Assembly: GCA_035621215.1 (NCBI GenBank)
Contig: CP141730.1
Span: 1-64,000, forward strand
Length of the DNA: 64,000 bases
Direction of reading: 5' to 3'
DNA from: Oscillospiraceae bacterium MB08-C2-2
GTDB lineage: Bacteria > Bacillota > Clostridia > Oscillospirales > Ruminococcaceae
Part shown: piece after piece, positions 7,549-15,993 of the stretch
Numbering within the stretch: the first letter of the stretch is position 1
How the letters are laid out: each line of letters opens with the position of its first letter
The notes under the pieces: model-generated
Database searches by the model: none
Seen by the model: the letters and a program-made list of their open reading frames with translations, nothing else
What the model was told of the DNA's origin: nothing
Program-made: the position numbers and the translations under genes

Positions 7549-7989
7549 ATGAATACCGAATCAATGATACAATCAACAATTATCTCAAAAGACTTCTACG
7601 AGTTTGTTATGATACAAAGCAGCTTACATTACATCCCAAAATGCAATACTGGAAAATACGTTCAACGGATGGAAGAATTAATGAATAGCCCTCAGATCTC
7701 CCTATCCTTATCAAAAAAACAAAAAGAAATATTGGTTAATGGCGCATTTAACCAAAAGCAATTGCTTGAAATCTTATATGGATTCTGGATTAAGATAGAC
7801 GATGTGGTAGAAGTATATGCAACACCTTCCTTGAGTTCCAGCGAAATGAGTGATCTGCGAGAGTTGTACGACTTCTATAATTGTACAATAGAAGAGATTT
7901 CTTCATGCATTACGCAATATGGCAGATTTTCTTACTCTCGCTATCAAAATGCACTCCATCAAGGGTTTCAAAGAACTTTTTCAAAGTAA
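7549..7989 (+). CDS. Hypothetical protein
   Basis: A 146-residue soluble protein, starting at an ATG preceded by AAGGAGAG at a good distance. It is rich in helix-forming residues (SLSKKQKEILVNGAFNQKQL and later EEISSCITQYGRF) with no signal peptide, membrane segment or known motif. It sits between copy 1 and the decayed copy 2 of the duplicated membrane-protein family and is AT-rich like them. It may have arrived in the same duplication, or could be an immunity-type partner to neighbouring surface proteins; neither can be shown here. Confidence 0.55.
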   Translation: MNTESMIQSTIISKDFYEFVMIQSSLHYIPKCNTGKYVQRMEELMNSPQISLSLSKKQKEILVNGAFNQKQLLEILYGFWIKIDDVVEVYATPSLSSSEMSDLRELYDFYNCTIEEISSCITQYGRFSYSRYQNALHQGFQRTFSK

Positions 7990-8009
7990 CCTCCATTCAC
8001 GTCACTTAC

Positions 8010-8237
8010 TATGACGATTGGCGCTGGGTGGCGCATTGAAAGTTAAAAGAGCAGGCAGGGTTTTAAAGCACTGCCTGCTGCTGTTTATAGGAGGATGAGA
8101 CAGCTCCATGAAAACAAGAAAGCTATACCTAACCACAGAGGGGAAAAATCTATTTAACTGATTGTTCTTCAACATCGAATAATGAAGAATCCAATGTTGA
8201 TTGGCTAACACTGTATTTACAAGAAAACAGATTTTAA
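8010..8237 (+). pseudogene. Decayed copy 2: tail of the 4709 gene plus internally deleted 6501-like gene
   Basis: Positions 8010-8039 encode YDDWRWVAH and stop, the same ending as the gene at 4709. The intergenic hairpin follows (8051-8078). A copy of the 6501 gene then starts at 8108 (MKTRKLYLTTEGK), but its middle is deleted: after a stop at 8159-8161 the sequence resumes at 8166 with the family C-terminus (SSTSNN...VDWLTLYLQEN) in another frame. This is a clear remnant of a tandem duplication. Confidence 0.85.
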
Positions 8238-8349
8238 ATAATTAAGGAAAAAAGCCGAATTGAAACGTCAGACATATATTGTTGCCGGTCACGAGTTGCA
8301 GCTGAGAAAGCGTCTGACAGCGATAAAAATGAATTGCGAGGAATGTATT

Positions 8350-9006
8350 ATGCAACCAAAAGAGCAAGCTGTGGATGAAGAGGAATTATTGGCAACCGAG
8401 GTGAACAAAATGCTGGCTATTATTTGTTTTGTATTTTTATTTTGCGTTATAATTGGTATTATAACTGCTTTAATTTATTCTAGCATAGACAGAAAATATC
8501 AGCCAGAAAATATTAGTATTAAGGTTGAGGAAGAAGAGATAAAACATCGTGTGTATGTAATCGATATTTTAAAAGAGGCAGGCAAAGAAGATATATATGT
8601 GCTTGGGCTTGGTAACATTGGTGGTACACAACCTTACGGAGAACCTATGGAGTTACCTGAAAGTGTTTATAAAGCAAAAATAGGAGAAAAAAACAATGTG
8701 CTTACTAGGACAAATTATACACTTACTATTGTTTACCCATTGACAACAAGTCTTAATGTGGATAATTTTTTTCTTTTTGGATTATTTGATAAAAGATATA
8801 TGGTTAAAAGTTTTGAACAAAGTGATTTCTATGACGAAAGCCCCTTTACCTATGAAAATTCAAAAGAGTTAATAAAAGAAACTTTAATTGAATTTCAAGA
8901 TAGGCTAGAAAACTCAAACGATTTAGTTGATGCAACCTTTCTCTCTGGAAACCAAGAATCATACGTTGATTGGCTAACACTGTACTTACAAGAAAATAGT
9001 TTTTAA
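8350..9006 (+). CDS. Single-pass membrane protein, duplicated family copy 3
   Basis: This is the intact paralogue of the gene at 6501. The ATG at 8350 is chosen because GCGAGGA lies about 7 bp upstream and because it gives 218 residues, close to copy 1; an in-frame TTG at 8260 and ATG at 8329 are possible. One membrane helix lies at about residues 22-44, followed by the shared extracytoplasmic domain (HRVYVIDILKEAGKEDIY and GLGNIGGT). The sequence after the stop also resembles the region after copy 1, so the duplicated unit included the 3' flank. Confidence 0.7.
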   Translation: MQPKEQAVDEEELLATEVNKMLAIICFVFLFCVIIGIITALIYSSIDRKYQPENISIKVEEEEIKHRVYVIDILKEAGKEDIYVLGLGNIGGTQPYGEPMELPESVYKAKIGEKNNVLTRTNYTLTIVYPLTTSLNVDNFFLFGLFDKRYMVKSFEQSDFYDESPFTYENSKELIKETLIEFQDRLENSNDLVDATFLSGNQESYVDWLTLYLQENSF

Positions 9007-9086
9007 ATAATTTAGTAAAACCCCAAGCGAAGCCGTCAGATTGTAAAAACGATTTCAGCTATATTCATATTTACTCCCTAGAAAGG

Positions 9087-9464
9087 ATGAGTTTTGTGCC
9101 CATTTATTTTATGTTTATTATGCTGTTGACTCTATTCGCATCTTTTTCATACGGTCTATATCGAGTATTCACCAGCGCAGGAAGGGTAATAGCAAGAGCT
9201 ATTCCCACCCTGAAAAACACTGCTAGAGATTTGATTGTTTCGGCTTTTGCTCTTTTCCTAAATGTTTTTACATTGTTTTACAATATATCCGTGGAACCGT
9301 CAAATATAGGATTGATATATTCAAACCAACTCTACCTTCACAGTTTTTCAGAAATTATGAATATGCTTAAAACTATTAACACTGTATCTCTAGCCGGTTT
9401 GTCTTGTTTTCTGGTTTTATTTATAATTTTTCAAACGTACAAGTTAATAATCGGGAAGGAGTGA
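9087..9464 (+). CDS. Small membrane protein leading into the pilus operon
   Basis: A 125-residue protein with three hydrophobic segments (about residues 4-27, 48-66 and 98-118). The family is not recognised. The first ATG overlaps the putative AGAAAGG ribosome site, so the GTG at 9096 may be the real start. It ends 4 bp before the prepilin peptidase gene and probably shares its transcript. No pilin signature or peptidase motif is visible, so a role in assembly or as a platform component is only suggested by position. Confidence 0.55.
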   Translation: MSFVPIYFMFIMLLTLFASFSYGLYRVFTSAGRVIARAIPTLKNTARDLIVSAFALFLNVFTLFYNISVEPSNIGLIYSNQLYLHSFSEIMNMLKTINTVSLAGLSCFLVLFIIFQTYKLIIGKE

Positions 9465-9468
9465 TGCC

Positions 9469-9894
9469 ATGCACCCCCTCTCCAAGCATATCCTCATATT
9501 TTCTTTCTTTATTGCCTCACTGTGGGATATCCGTTCCCGCACGATCCCAGACCTAACCCATATCCTCATACTGGCCGCCGGTGTACTGAACTTAGTCACC
9601 GGCGGTATTTCTATTTGGGAGGCTTTTAGCAGCCTGCTGATTATGACCGGAGCCTCTATACTGTTGACCCTTACCATTGATTCGATTGGTGGGGGAGATC
9701 TGAAAATGATATCCTCCACGGCTTTTGCTTGTGGGCTGTATAGCAGTATTCAAGCTTTGCTGCTGTCTTTCCTGTTAGCTGGAGCATATATCCTCATCGG
9801 CAAGAGCCTAAAAAAATTGAAAGGAGATGATGCCATACCCCTAGCTCCCTTTTTATCAGCAGGGTACATTGTAGCCCTGTTTGCAAATATATAG
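9469..9894 (+). CDS. tadV: A24-family prepilin peptidase (TadV/CpaA-like)
   Basis: A 141-residue membrane protein matching the short, single-domain type IV prepilin peptidases of Tad systems. Two catalytic aspartates are visible, one in WDIRSRTIPD near residue 19 and one in the GGGDLKM motif near residue 76. It should cleave the Flp-like prepilin encoded at 15313 at the inner face of the membrane. The gene begins just after GGAGTGATGCC and opens the run of pilus genes, followed closely by a DNA-binding protein gene. Confidence 0.88.
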   Translation: MHPLSKHILIFSFFIASLWDIRSRTIPDLTHILILAAGVLNLVTGGISIWEAFSSLLIMTGASILLTLTIDSIGGGDLKMISSTAFACGLYSSIQALLLSFLLAGAYILIGKSLKKLKGDDAIPLAPFLSAGYIVALFANI

Positions 9895-9918
9895 AAAAGT
9901 AAAGGAGGAAGATTAAAT

Positions 9919-10224
9919 TTGAATATTGTCAAAATTGGAACGTTGGGCAGGATGTCCATTCCAGCATCTATCCGAAGCTCCCTAAACTGGCAGATTGGGG
10001 ACACGCTTGAGATTCTGGCTGCTGGCGAAACGGTAACCATACGCAAGACGGAACCCGGAGCTGCCTATGAAAAGCGGCTGTTGGATATTAACGGACGGCT
10101 GCATCTTCCGGTTGTCATACGCAAGGCTGTAGACTTGCATATCAACGACACCGTGGAGCTGCTGGTTGCAGGGGATACCGTGATTGTAGTCAAACGTGAA
10201 AGTGCAGAGGAGGAAAACAATTGA
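9919..10224 (+). CDS. Double AbrB/SpoVT-type DNA-binding protein
   Basis: A 101-residue protein made of two consecutive AbrB-like swapped-hairpin units. Residues 2-45 have the pattern IGTLGRMSIPASIRSSLNWQ then TLEILAAGETVTIRK, and residues 53-95 have ININGR-like LDINGRLHLPVVIRKAV then TVELLVAGDTVIVVK. Normal members carry one unit and dimerise, so this fusion may be a single-chain pseudo-dimer. The TTG start follows AAAGGAGGAAG. It overlaps the cpaB-like gene by 4 bp, so it probably autoregulates the pilus operon. Confidence 0.82.
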   Translation: MNIVKIGTLGRMSIPASIRSSLNWQIGDTLEILAAGETVTIRKTEPGAAYEKRLLDINGRLHLPVVIRKAVDLHINDTVELLVAGDTVIVVKRESAEEENN

Positions 10225-11339
10225 GTCTGTTTACCAAAAAGAAGGTATTTCTCTATGAGGAGGATCTACCAGATAAGGATAAAAAGCGTAAGAAAAAAAA
10301 GGAAGCCACGCCTATGGCTGCCGAAGCGGCAACCAGTTCTTCGGAAGAGTCGCCTTTGCAATATGAGGCAGTGGAAACTATCGATCCTGAGATTCCTTTG
10401 TCAGAGAACAGCACCCCGAATATCACCCCTGCAAAGGATGTCTCAGACGATAAAAAGAAAAAGAAGCCTAAGAAACAAAAAAAGGAGAAACCTCCCAAAG
10501 CGGAAAAGCGTCAGTTTCCCCTTTCCAAACGTGGCATCATTGGAGCGGTATGCATCTTTTTTGCTTTGCTGGTGGCATTTGTCCTGTCTCCATATGTTAC
10601 ACGGATCACCAATGAAACCATGGGATCTGTAATCCGGGCCACTGTGGATATATCCAAAGGCAGCCTGCTGGAGGATAGCAGCTTCACTGTGGAGAGCATC
10701 CCAGAAAAGGCTATCCCTAAGAATGCTCTTGGTTCCCTTGACCAGCTCCGTGGCCAATATGCAGCGGTGGAGATTACAGCGGGAGATACTATGCTGGATA
10801 CTAAGGTCAGCCCGGATATTCCCTTTGCAGATGCTTATCTATATACTCTCCCTCAAGGTAAACAAGCTATGTCTGTCCGCATACGAAATATGGAAAATGG
10901 CCTTTCCGGCAAGCTTGTTCAGAGCGATGTAGTAAGCGTGTATGCCAGCGTGGAAACCGCTGACAAGGAAAACTATCTGGCCGTTGCTCCTCCGGAGCTG
11001 CGGTATGTATCGGTGCTTTCGGTTACCACTGAAACAGGTGCTAATTACGACAAAAACGATTCAGCTGAGGGGCAGGCCGAGGAATTACCGGTTACGGTGG
11101 AGCTGCTGGTTTCCGATCGGCAGGCACAGGCATTGGCCGGGCTCAACCAAGGCGGCAGCATCCACCTGTCTTTGGTGACAAGAGGCGATCCGGAGTATGC
11201 GACCACTCTCTTACAACTACAGGAAGAGACACTAGTAGCGCTTATCCAAAAAGAAGAAAAGGAGGCCGGGCAGGAACCCAGCACAGAGGATCAGTCCTTG
11301 CCGGTCACGACAGAAACGGAGGGACAAGCCATTGAGTAA
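10221..11339 (+). CDS. cpaB: CpaB/RcpC-like pilus assembly protein with SAF domain
   Basis: A 372-residue protein with a long charged cytoplasmic N-terminus (Lys-rich, residues 1-95), one membrane helix near residues 103-122 (IIGAVCIFFALLVAFVLSPY), then an SAF-like domain (about 130-200, KGSLLEDSSFTVESIPEKAI) and a beta-rich C-terminal part. This is the CpaB/RcpC layout of Tad pilus systems. In diderms RcpC works with the secretin; no secretin is expected here, so it probably acts at the outer face of the membrane. The TTG start overlaps the preceding stop. Confidence 0.8.
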   Translation: MSLFTKKKVFLYEEDLPDKDKKRKKKKEATPMAAEAATSSSEESPLQYEAVETIDPEIPLSENSTPNITPAKDVSDDKKKKKPKKQKKEKPPKAEKRQFPLSKRGIIGAVCIFFALLVAFVLSPYVTRITNETMGSVIRATVDISKGSLLEDSSFTVESIPEKAIPKNALGSLDQLRGQYAAVEITAGDTMLDTKVSPDIPFADAYLYTLPQGKQAMSVRIRNMENGLSGKLVQSDVVSVYASVETADKENYLAVAPPELRYVSVLSVTTETGANYDKNDSAEGQAEELPVTVELLVSDRQAQALAGLNQGGSIHLSLVTRGDPEYATTLLQLQEETLVALIQKEEKEAGQEPSTEDQSLPVTTETEGQAIE

Positions 11340-12081
11340 AATTATAGCCGTGTACGGCTCACCCGGCAGTGGAAAAAGCACTTTCTCTCTTTCGTTGGCA
11401 ACCCAATTGGCTCTGCGAAAACAGAATGTGGTGCTTTTATCTACCGACCGTGTAGTACCGATGCTCAAGGTTTTTGTACCTTCGGTACCGGTAGACCGTT
11501 CCCTATCGGTGGGCGGCCTGTTTCTAGGTACCGGCATTACCCAAGAGGATGTGTGCTCCAGAATTCTATTCCACCCCAAATGCAATTGTCTTGGCTTTAT
11601 GGGCCTTGCTACTGGTGACACGCCCAATACCTACAGCGGCATCTATACGGCAGATAAAATGCAGTCACTGTACAGCATTTTACTGGGCCTAACCGATACC
11701 CTGATTGTGGATTGCATGGCCAACCCTTCACCGGCCTATGATCCTTTAGGCAGTGTGGCTATAGCCAATGCCGCCCTGCTGGTAAAAACACTGACCCCGG
11801 ATATTCAGGGGCTGGAATACAACAAAGCAATCCTCCCACTGGTCAGTGACAGCATCAGCGGCATTAGACAGTTTACCTTGTTGGGGAAAAACAGCCCTAC
11901 CAGACCTGAAAAAGAATTTGCGGCCGCAGCGGGTGAAACAATTGAATACACCTTATCTGAATCAGCGGAAATCGCTGATTTTTTTGTGTCTGGACACCTT
12001 ATGGTAGGGGCCAAAACCAAAGAGGGTAAGGCATATCTGGACACGGTGAAATCGATAGCACTGGAGGCGATAAAAGAATGA
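11332..12081 (+). CDS. tadZ: TadZ/CpaE-like P-loop ATPase
   Basis: A 249-residue SIMIBI-type ATPase located where tadZ lies in Tad loci, between cpaB and tadA. The P-loop is YGSPGSGKST (residues 8-17), without the signature lysine of the KGGxGK deviant Walker A in true ParA/MinD proteins. LIVDCMANPS near residue 123 fits Walker B. TadZ-type proteins mark the pole or site where the pilus machine assembles. The TTG start overlaps cpaB by 8 bp and the stop overlaps tadA by 4 bp, so all are translationally coupled. Confidence 0.75.
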   Translation: MSKIIAVYGSPGSGKSTFSLSLATQLALRKQNVVLLSTDRVVPMLKVFVPSVPVDRSLSVGGLFLGTGITQEDVCSRILFHPKCNCLGFMGLATGDTPNTYSGIYTADKMQSLYSILLGLTDTLIVDCMANPSPAYDPLGSVAIANAALLVKTLTPDIQGLEYNKAILPLVSDSISGIRQFTLLGKNSPTRPEKEFAAAAGETIEYTLSESAEIADFFVSGHLMVGAKTKEGKAYLDTVKSIALEAIKE

Positions 12082-13457
12082 AAACTATGGTGATACCCTC
12101 CATCAGTGTTTCAGAAGCTCTGCCATATCCGGATATATTGCGGTTGGTACAGGATCACATGAGCCGAAGCAATACAGATCTTCTCAATGTGGATGAACTG
12201 AGCATAGAGCAGGCCTTTCTGTTCAAGCAGCTCATCGAGACATATCTGCGAGAAAATGGTATAGCCTTCGCTGAGCTTTCCATAACGGATTTGGTTGAAC
12301 GGCTATATTTGGATATGAAGCTGTTCGGCTTCCTTACTCCATATTTACAGCCTGAAACCATTGAAAAGCTGGGGCTGGAAGAAATCCGGGTAAACAGTTG
12401 GGAGAGCGTTTTTCTCGTTACTTCTAAGGAAGGTAAGATTCGGCTGAGAGAGAAGTTTTTAAGCCCCTCTCATGCCCAAGATATCATTCTGCGGCTGCTG
12501 CAAAAATCTAAAATGACCATCGATACCGCCCGCCCTTACGCTCTAGGGCATCTGGGCAAGAACCAGCGCATCGGTGTTTTTAAAACACCAATATTAGATG
12601 ATGAAATCGGCGTCAGCGCCACAATCCGTATTGTGTTCTTTTCCAAACTGATCCGTCAGAATCTCATTGATTGGAAAACCGCTACACCGGAAATGCTGGA
12701 TTTTATGGAGATGTGTCTTGGCCATGGCATTAGTATCTGCGTGGCGGGTGCTACCGGCTCCGGCAAAACCGGCTCTTTGGGGTATCTGCTTTCCCAAATA
12801 GCAAAGGACGATGCCACCCGTGTGCTGACAATTGAGGAAGGCAGCCGGGAATTTGATCTGGTGCGCCGGGATGAGGCGGGGAGTGTTATCAATGATGTGG
12901 TGCACCTCCTGACCCGAAAAAGTGAGCAGGAGGCAACGAACATTACCCAAAACACTCTGCTGGAGCAGGTGCTTCGGCATACCCCTGATTTGTTGGGCAT
13001 CGGTGAAATGCGAAGCATAGAGGCCTATACAGCCATTGAAGCATCCTATACCGATCACACCATTGGCACCACCACCCATGCCCCAAACGCTCCGTTAACT
13101 TATGAGCGCATGGTCATGCTGGCGGCTAAGGGAACCAGCTCGTTTTCGGAGGAAAGCCTTTTTCGCAAGGCAATCACAGCCTTTCCCATTATTGTGTATC
13201 AGGAGGAGCTACCGGATGGCACACGGCGCATAACGGAAATCATTGAGGGGTTGGAGTACCGGGACGGTAAGGTGGTCTACAACACCTTATATCGGTTTGA
13301 TCTGGAACGCACTGAATATGACGGTCTTTTGGGCATAGTTACTGGCCGGTTTGAAAGAATGGGCACACTTAGCAATCATCTCCAGAAGCGGCTGGCACGG
13401 CGTGGCGTAGCATGGTCGGTACTGCAAAAGTACATTCAGGGAGGAGAATCACAGTGA
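12078..13457 (+). CDS. tadA: TadA/CpaF-family secretion ATPase
   Basis: A 459-residue type II/IV secretion ATPase. Walker A is GATGSGKTGS near residue 223, followed by an Asp-box region (LTIEEGSREFDL), Walker B-like LLGIGEMRS near residue 310, and a His-box (TIGTTTHAPN). The N-terminal half resembles CpaF proteins. It should power pilus extension and possibly retraction. The family also contains conjugation ATPases of VirB11 type, but the tadB-tadC context makes a Tad pilus motor the best reading. Confidence 0.92.
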   Translation: MKTMVIPSISVSEALPYPDILRLVQDHMSRSNTDLLNVDELSIEQAFLFKQLIETYLRENGIAFAELSITDLVERLYLDMKLFGFLTPYLQPETIEKLGLEEIRVNSWESVFLVTSKEGKIRLREKFLSPSHAQDIILRLLQKSKMTIDTARPYALGHLGKNQRIGVFKTPILDDEIGVSATIRIVFFSKLIRQNLIDWKTATPEMLDFMEMCLGHGISICVAGATGSGKTGSLGYLLSQIAKDDATRVLTIEEGSREFDLVRRDEAGSVINDVVHLLTRKSEQEATNITQNTLLEQVLRHTPDLLGIGEMRSIEAYTAIEASYTDHTIGTTTHAPNAPLTYERMVMLAAKGTSSFSEESLFRKAITAFPIIVYQEELPDGTRRITEIIEGLEYRDGKVVYNTLYRFDLERTEYDGLLGIVTGRFERMGTLSNHLQKRLARRGVAWSVLQKYIQGGESQ

Positions 13458-14413
13458 TCTTGTATTGGTTGGTTGCCATTCTTTCGGTTGTCGGTATCGT
13501 GGTGCTTCTGGATTTTCACCCACTTCGGTATTTGCCCCATCCCAAAGAGGTCAAAAAACGTCTGTCAGAGATGGGAACAAAGATTTTAGCTATGCGCCGG
13601 GTGCCGCTCAAGACCAAGGTGTACAAAATATTAGGCAAGAAAAAGGATAACATCTTTGTACGCACCCAAAATGAAGCCTTGAAAACATTGGAACGAACCG
13701 GAGAACGCAGCAAAGCCCAGCGTATGGAGCGGAGCTGCTTTTTCTTTTCAGCGGCGGGGATCTGCATCGGCTTATTAATGGGCAACTACTTTCTCGTACC
13801 AACGCTGGGAGCTGGGCTGTACTTTATTCCCCTGTGGGCAATAAAGCTATCTTATAACGGGTATATCGCCCATGTGAATGAGGAGCTGGAGGTAGCCTTG
13901 TCCCAGATTACCAGCAGCTATATGTCCAGCAATAACCTGATCTCAGCCGTCAAGGAGAATCTGGGGTACATAAACCCACCGGTATACAGCGCTTTTGAGC
14001 GCTTTGTCCGGACGGTGGAAAGCATTGATCCCAGCATAGAAAGGGGTATTGTGACCCTGCAAGGCTCTTTTGAAAGCAACATCTTTTATGAGTGGTGCAA
14101 CGCTCTGCTCCAATGCCAGAGAGACAGTGGCCTTAAATCCACCTTGCAGCCCCATGTTAACAAATTCAGCCGCCAAAAATACATGCAGGAGAAACAACGT
14201 ACTGGGCAGATGATGCCTTTCCGGGAATATGCCATCATGTGCATATTGGCTCCGGCCTGCTTGTTTGGCCTGGCTCTGTTTTCACCCCAATGGTTTTCGG
14301 GTCTAATAAACAATGTAGCCGGACAGATCGTCATTGCCATAACCGTTGTTGTTATGATTGTGGGACTAAATAAGGCGGTGGATATAGCCACTCCTTATCA
14401 ATTCAGGAGGTGA
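13454..14413 (+). CDS. tadB: TadB-like pilus platform protein
   Basis: The GTG at 13454 overlaps the tadA stop and follows GGGAGGAG, giving 319 residues; an earlier in-frame ATG at 13412 lies within tadA. An N-terminal helix (about residues 3-20), a central pair of helices (about 100-138) and a C-terminal pair (about 255-310) flank a cytoplasmic type II secretion F-like domain. With TadC it forms the inner-membrane platform on which TadA acts. Confidence 0.85.
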   Translation: MILYWLVAILSVVGIVVLLDFHPLRYLPHPKEVKKRLSEMGTKILAMRRVPLKTKVYKILGKKKDNIFVRTQNEALKTLERTGERSKAQRMERSCFFFSAAGICIGLLMGNYFLVPTLGAGLYFIPLWAIKLSYNGYIAHVNEELEVALSQITSSYMSSNNLISAVKENLGYINPPVYSAFERFVRTVESIDPSIERGIVTLQGSFESNIFYEWCNALLQCQRDSGLKSTLQPHVNKFSRQKYMQEKQRTGQMMPFREYAIMCILAPACLFGLALFSPQWFSGLINNVAGQIVIAITVVVMIVGLNKAVDIATPYQFRR

Positions 14414-14419
14414 TGGTTT

Positions 14420-15289
14420 ATGACAATGCTTCCCACTTTCCTATTCCTGATTCTTTTTTTTATCGGAGTACGGTTGTTGCTTGGTGATCTGTACCCGGTT
14501 CCTTCCCGGGCTGTGAGGGCAGCGGTTTCCGGTTACCAAAAAAAGCCCGAATCCTCTCTGAATCTCCGCACTCTTTCGGCATCAATGGTACCAAAGATTA
14601 TGCGTTTTATTCGGCTGGGGAAGTATGGGCGGATTAAATTGGCCAATACCTTGCAATCCGCTCATATATCCGATACGCCGGAGGAATTTCTGGCAAAGGC
14701 ACTTGCCCCCGCAATTTTGTTTGGAGCCATGACAGCGCCGGTGGCTCTTTTGGTTCACCCTTTTATTGCCGTGGTCTTTGTAGCGCTTTCCGTTTCCATG
14801 TTTCTAAAGGAAAGAAGCAAACCTACCAAGGCCGTGAAAAAGAAGAGAGAAGAAATTTCTATGGAGCTGCCTCATTTTGCTGGAACCATTTCCGAGGAGC
14901 TAAAGCGGGGCCGTGATGTTTTGGCCATGCTGTTGGGATACAACAAGGTGTGTGGTGAGCAGCTACGTCTTGAGCTGGACGTAACCTTGGCTGATATGCG
15001 TACTGGCAACCAACGTGAAGCCCTAGGTCGATTGGCAACCCGGGTAGGTTCTCTTGGCCTCTCTCAGATTTGCCGGGGTCTGCAATCTGTTTTGGATGGC
15101 AACGATCAGCGGGTGTACTTCCAGATTATCAGCCAGACGCTGGAGAATGAACAAGACCAGCAGACTGAGCGATACATCCAAAGTCTCTACAACAAAATAA
15201 AGCCCTATAGCTTTTTGCTGTTGGGCTGTATGGTAGTTATCCTGCTTACAGCAGTAGGCATTTACATATACAACACCTCGCTGAAATAA
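14420..15289 (+). CDS. tadC: TadC-like pilus platform protein
   Basis: A 289-residue membrane protein paired with tadB. It has an N-terminal helix (residues 4-22), a central hydrophobic pair (about 93-130, ILFGAMTAPVALLVHPFIAV), a cytoplasmic F-like domain with EISMELPHFAGTISEELKRG, and a C-terminal helix (about 265-285). The order tadA-tadB-tadC with 6-bp or overlapping spacing is the conserved core of Tad loci. Confidence 0.85.
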   Translation: MTMLPTFLFLILFFIGVRLLLGDLYPVPSRAVRAAVSGYQKKPESSLNLRTLSASMVPKIMRFIRLGKYGRIKLANTLQSAHISDTPEEFLAKALAPAILFGAMTAPVALLVHPFIAVVFVALSVSMFLKERSKPTKAVKKKREEISMELPHFAGTISEELKRGRDVLAMLLGYNKVCGEQLRLELDVTLADMRTGNQREALGRLATRVGSLGLSQICRGLQSVLDGNDQRVYFQIISQTLENEQDQQTERYIQSLYNKIKPYSFLLLGCMVVILLTAVGIYIYNTSLK

Positions 15290-15312
15290 CAAATGGAAAA
15301 GGAGCTATTAAA

Positions 15313-15555
15313 ATGTCTGAGAAACTCAATGCGGTTACCCTAAAAATGTATGTCAAAGGCCAGATTGCAGTAGGAAAAATCAAAAGAACCCTACTGGAAG
15401 GAAGAGAAGGTGGTGTTTCCGCTGAACAGGGTTTAATCATTGCCGGGGTAGCGGCACTTGTCATCCTTGTTTTTTCTGTAATCAATGCTTATGCCAAAGA
15501 TGAGTTTATGCCTGCGCTGAAGAATAAGATTACTGAAGCCTTCAACCAGCACTAA
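15313..15555 (+). CDS. flp: Flp-like type IVb prepilin
   Basis: An 80-residue protein with the type IVb prepilin plan: a positively charged leader (about 33 residues), a Gly-Gly processing region (REGG then VSAEQG), and a hydrophobic N-terminal helix (LIIAGVAALVILVFSVI). If cleavage follows the first glycine, the glutamate falls at mature position 5 as in Flp pilins. The leader is long for Flp. It should be the major pilin, processed by the A24 peptidase at 9469. Confidence 0.78.
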   Translation: MSEKLNAVTLKMYVKGQIAVGKIKRTLLEGREGGVSAEQGLIIAGVAALVILVFSVINAYAKDEFMPALKNKITEAFNQH

Positions 15556-15559
15556 GGCA

Positions 15560-15982
15560 ATGAAACGGTTTGTATTTATAAGGCGGCTGCGATGCCGTCA
15601 AGGCTCCGCAATGGTTAGTGGCACCATGGTGATGCTCATTCTGGCTATGGTTGCCGCCCTTATTCTTTCAGTGGTTCCGGTACTGGTGGATATCTCCACC
15701 ACTGACCGGATTGCCAATGATCTGGCCCGGTTTATGGAGGTGCGGGGAGACACAGAAAATGCCCAAAGCGAATTTGACCGACTAACCTCTCAGCTCAGTT
15801 TGGAGGGAGCTTCCTTGTCAGTAGATGCCACAACCATCAGCGGATCTACCCACATTCAAATGGACGATGAGTTTACCGTAACCATTACTACCAATTCAGA
15901 AATTGGCATAGGAGGGCTAATAAAGCTGCCCATAACGCTTTCTCGCAAGGCCACGGGCCGTAGTGAGAAGTACTGGAAGTAA
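15560..15982 (+). CDS. TadE-like minor pseudopilin (DUF4320-like)
   Basis: A 140-residue protein with a short basic start (residues 1-14), then one long hydrophobic helix (SAMVSGTMVMLILAMVAALI) and a beta-rich ectodomain. This fits the TadE-like minor pilins that follow tadC and flp. It resembles the DUF4320 proteins of clostridial elements as far as I recall. It starts 4 bp after the pilin stop and probably primes or caps the pilus. Confidence 0.7.
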   Translation: MKRFVFIRRLRCRQGSAMVSGTMVMLILAMVAALILSVVPVLVDISTTDRIANDLARFMEVRGDTENAQSEFDRLTSQLSLEGASLSVDATTISGSTHIQMDDEFTVTITTNSEIGIGGLIKLPITLSRKATGRSEKYWK

Positions 15983-15993
15983 GGCGGTGAAAA

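Noticed and set aside
7367-7688. Overlapping frames on both strands before the gene at 7549
   Set aside because: No ribosome sites, and they overlap the better supported ATG at 7549.
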